Below are positions 5,805-6,518 of a stretch of 6,518 nucleotides of DNA, one piece after another. Source of the stretch: Flavobacteriaceae bacterium (GTDB taxonomy: Bacteria > Bacteroidota > Bacteroidia > Flavobacteriales > Flavobacteriaceae); the NCBI GenBank assembly GCA_018608735.1, contig JABAYZ010000255.1, positions 1-6,518 on the forward strand, read 5' to 3'. The notes under the pieces were generated by a model. It saw only the letters and a list, made by a program, of their open reading frames with translations, was not told the origin of the DNA and did not search any database. Position 1 is the stretch's first letter; each line of letters opens with the position of its first letter. The position numbers were made by a program, and so were the translations under genes.

Positions 5805-6518
5805 ATGACGCACGAAAAAACGGTTTTAATTGGGATTGGAAGTAACACAGGGGATAAAACAAACCTCCTTCAATCGGCCATTGATGCGATCCATACTCAA
5901 ATTGGCAGTATCGATCAGCTTTCTAGGTTGTATCAAACACCCGCTTTAGGGTTTGAAGGTGCAGATTTCATCAATGGATGCCTAAAAGTAAATACGCAAC
6001 TTGAAGCCACACAAGTACTAGATAAACTATTGGCTATTGAGCAAAATTTAGGGCGAACTCGTTACGATGACGGTCAGTACCATTCGCGCACCATTGACCT
6101 AGACCTGTTGTTTTATGAAACGTTGATTTCTAAATCAGAACGTTTGGAGTTGCCACATCCAAGACTGCAGGACCGTCGTTTTGTACTGCAACCCTTAGCA
6201 GATATTGCCTCCGATTTTGAACATCCTGTTTTAAAACATACCATTGGAAAACTGCTCGAAATTTGCAATGATGAGAGTATTGTATCGCCTTTAGAGGACC
6301 GGTTGACAAATCCGATGCAAGCCTTTGATTTTTCAAACTATAATTTCATCGCTATTGAAGGAAATATAGGCGCCGGAAAAACAAGTTTGGCACACATGAT
6401 GGCTCATGATTTTAATGCCAAAAAAATTCTGGAGCGTTTTGCAGACAATCCTTTTTTACCAAAATTCTATGAAGATGCGACCCGCTATGCCTTTACTTTA
6501 GAAATGTCTTTCTTGGCC
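5805..6518 (+). CDS. folK: Bifunctional HPPK / deoxynucleoside kinase fusion (partial, 3' end beyond window)
   Basis: The reading frame is open from the ATG at 5805 to the last base of the window (238 codons, no stop), so the gene continues outside. Residues 1 to about 160 are 6-hydroxymethyl-7,8-dihydropterin pyrophosphokinase, which transfers pyrophosphate from ATP to the pterin in folate synthesis. Evidence is GIGSNTGD (10-17), YQTPALG (43-49), Glu79, Arg84 and Arg86, and RTIDLDLL (95-102) with Asp98 and Asp100 matching the magnesium-binding Asp95 and Asp97 of E. coli. Tyr92 replaces the E. coli Trp89. After a linker, FIAIEGNIGAGKTS (181-194) is a P-loop of the deoxynucleoside kinase family, followed by ILERFADNPFLPKFYED (208-224) with the likely catalytic Glu210. 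Such fusions are, as I recall, known in Bacteroidota, with deoxyadenosine kinase activity reported for some. Nucleoside specificity cannot be read here because most of the kinase domain is missing. The gene follows DUF2797 by 90 bases on the same strand. Confidence 0.93.
   Translation, partial: MTHEKTVLIGIGSNTGDKTNLLQSAIDAIHTQIGSIDQLSRLYQTPALGFEGADFINGCLKVNTQLEATQVLDKLLAIEQNLGRTRYDDGQYHSRTIDLDLLFYETLISKSERLELPHPRLQDRRFVLQPLADIASDFEHPVLKHTIGKLLEICNDESIVSPLEDRLTNPMQAFDFSNYNFIAIEGNIGAGKTSLAHMMAHDFNAKKILERFADNPFLPKFYEDATRYAFTLEMSFLA

Noticed and set aside
6130..6336. 68-codon open frame on the - strand
   Set aside because: It lies wholly inside the folK-dNK frame, which has clear HPPK and P-loop motifs; the antisense frame has none.
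4..6518. Defence, mobile-element or biosynthetic island
   Set aside because: Genes are core housekeeping or widely shared flavobacterial families; no transposase, integrase, direct repeats or attachment-like sites were seen.

Overview
This AT-rich window looks like chromosomal DNA from a marine or freshwater member of the Flavobacteriaceae (phylum Bacteroidota). The evidence is a flavobacterial-type trigger factor with a worn FKBP domain, a ClpP with the long N-terminal leader I associate with this lineage, a prokaryotic GH3 protein, a DUF2797 protein, and a folK gene fused to a deoxynucleoside kinase. Start codons lack clear Shine-Dalgarno sequences and sit behind A/T-rich leaders, which is usual for this phylum. 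No tRNA, rRNA, insertion sequence, phage gene, CRISPR array or long repeat was seen. Coding density is very high, and no gene-free stretch exceeds about 115 bases.

Layout: positions 4-2115 and 2134-3366 carry the protein-quality-control block tig, clpP and clpX, all on the + strand. A strong intrinsic terminator lies between tig and clpP, so clpP-clpX (18-base gap) is probably its own transcription unit, with a possible promoter just upstream of clpP. A GH3-family adenylating enzyme (3363-4874, - strand) converges on clpX so tightly that the two stop codons overlap in one TTAA. A 45-base region then separates GH3 from a divergent DUF2797 gene (4920-5714, + strand), leaving room only for closely packed divergent promoters. 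After a short intergenic hairpin comes folK-dNK (5805 to the window edge, + strand), which is cut off in its kinase domain.

How the genes work together: trigger factor binds nascent chains at the ribosome exit tunnel. ClpX unfolds substrates and feeds them to the ClpP peptidase, so the first block covers folding and regulated degradation. The HPPK-dNK fusion joins folate biosynthesis to deoxynucleoside salvage, two routes that both bear on DNA precursor supply. GH3 and DUF2797 have no established role in this context.

This is mainly a housekeeping region and I do not see a clear undescribed system. The best leads are the DUF2797 protein, which reads as a zinc ribbon followed by a GIY-YIG-like segment, and the GH3/DUF2797 divergent pair.
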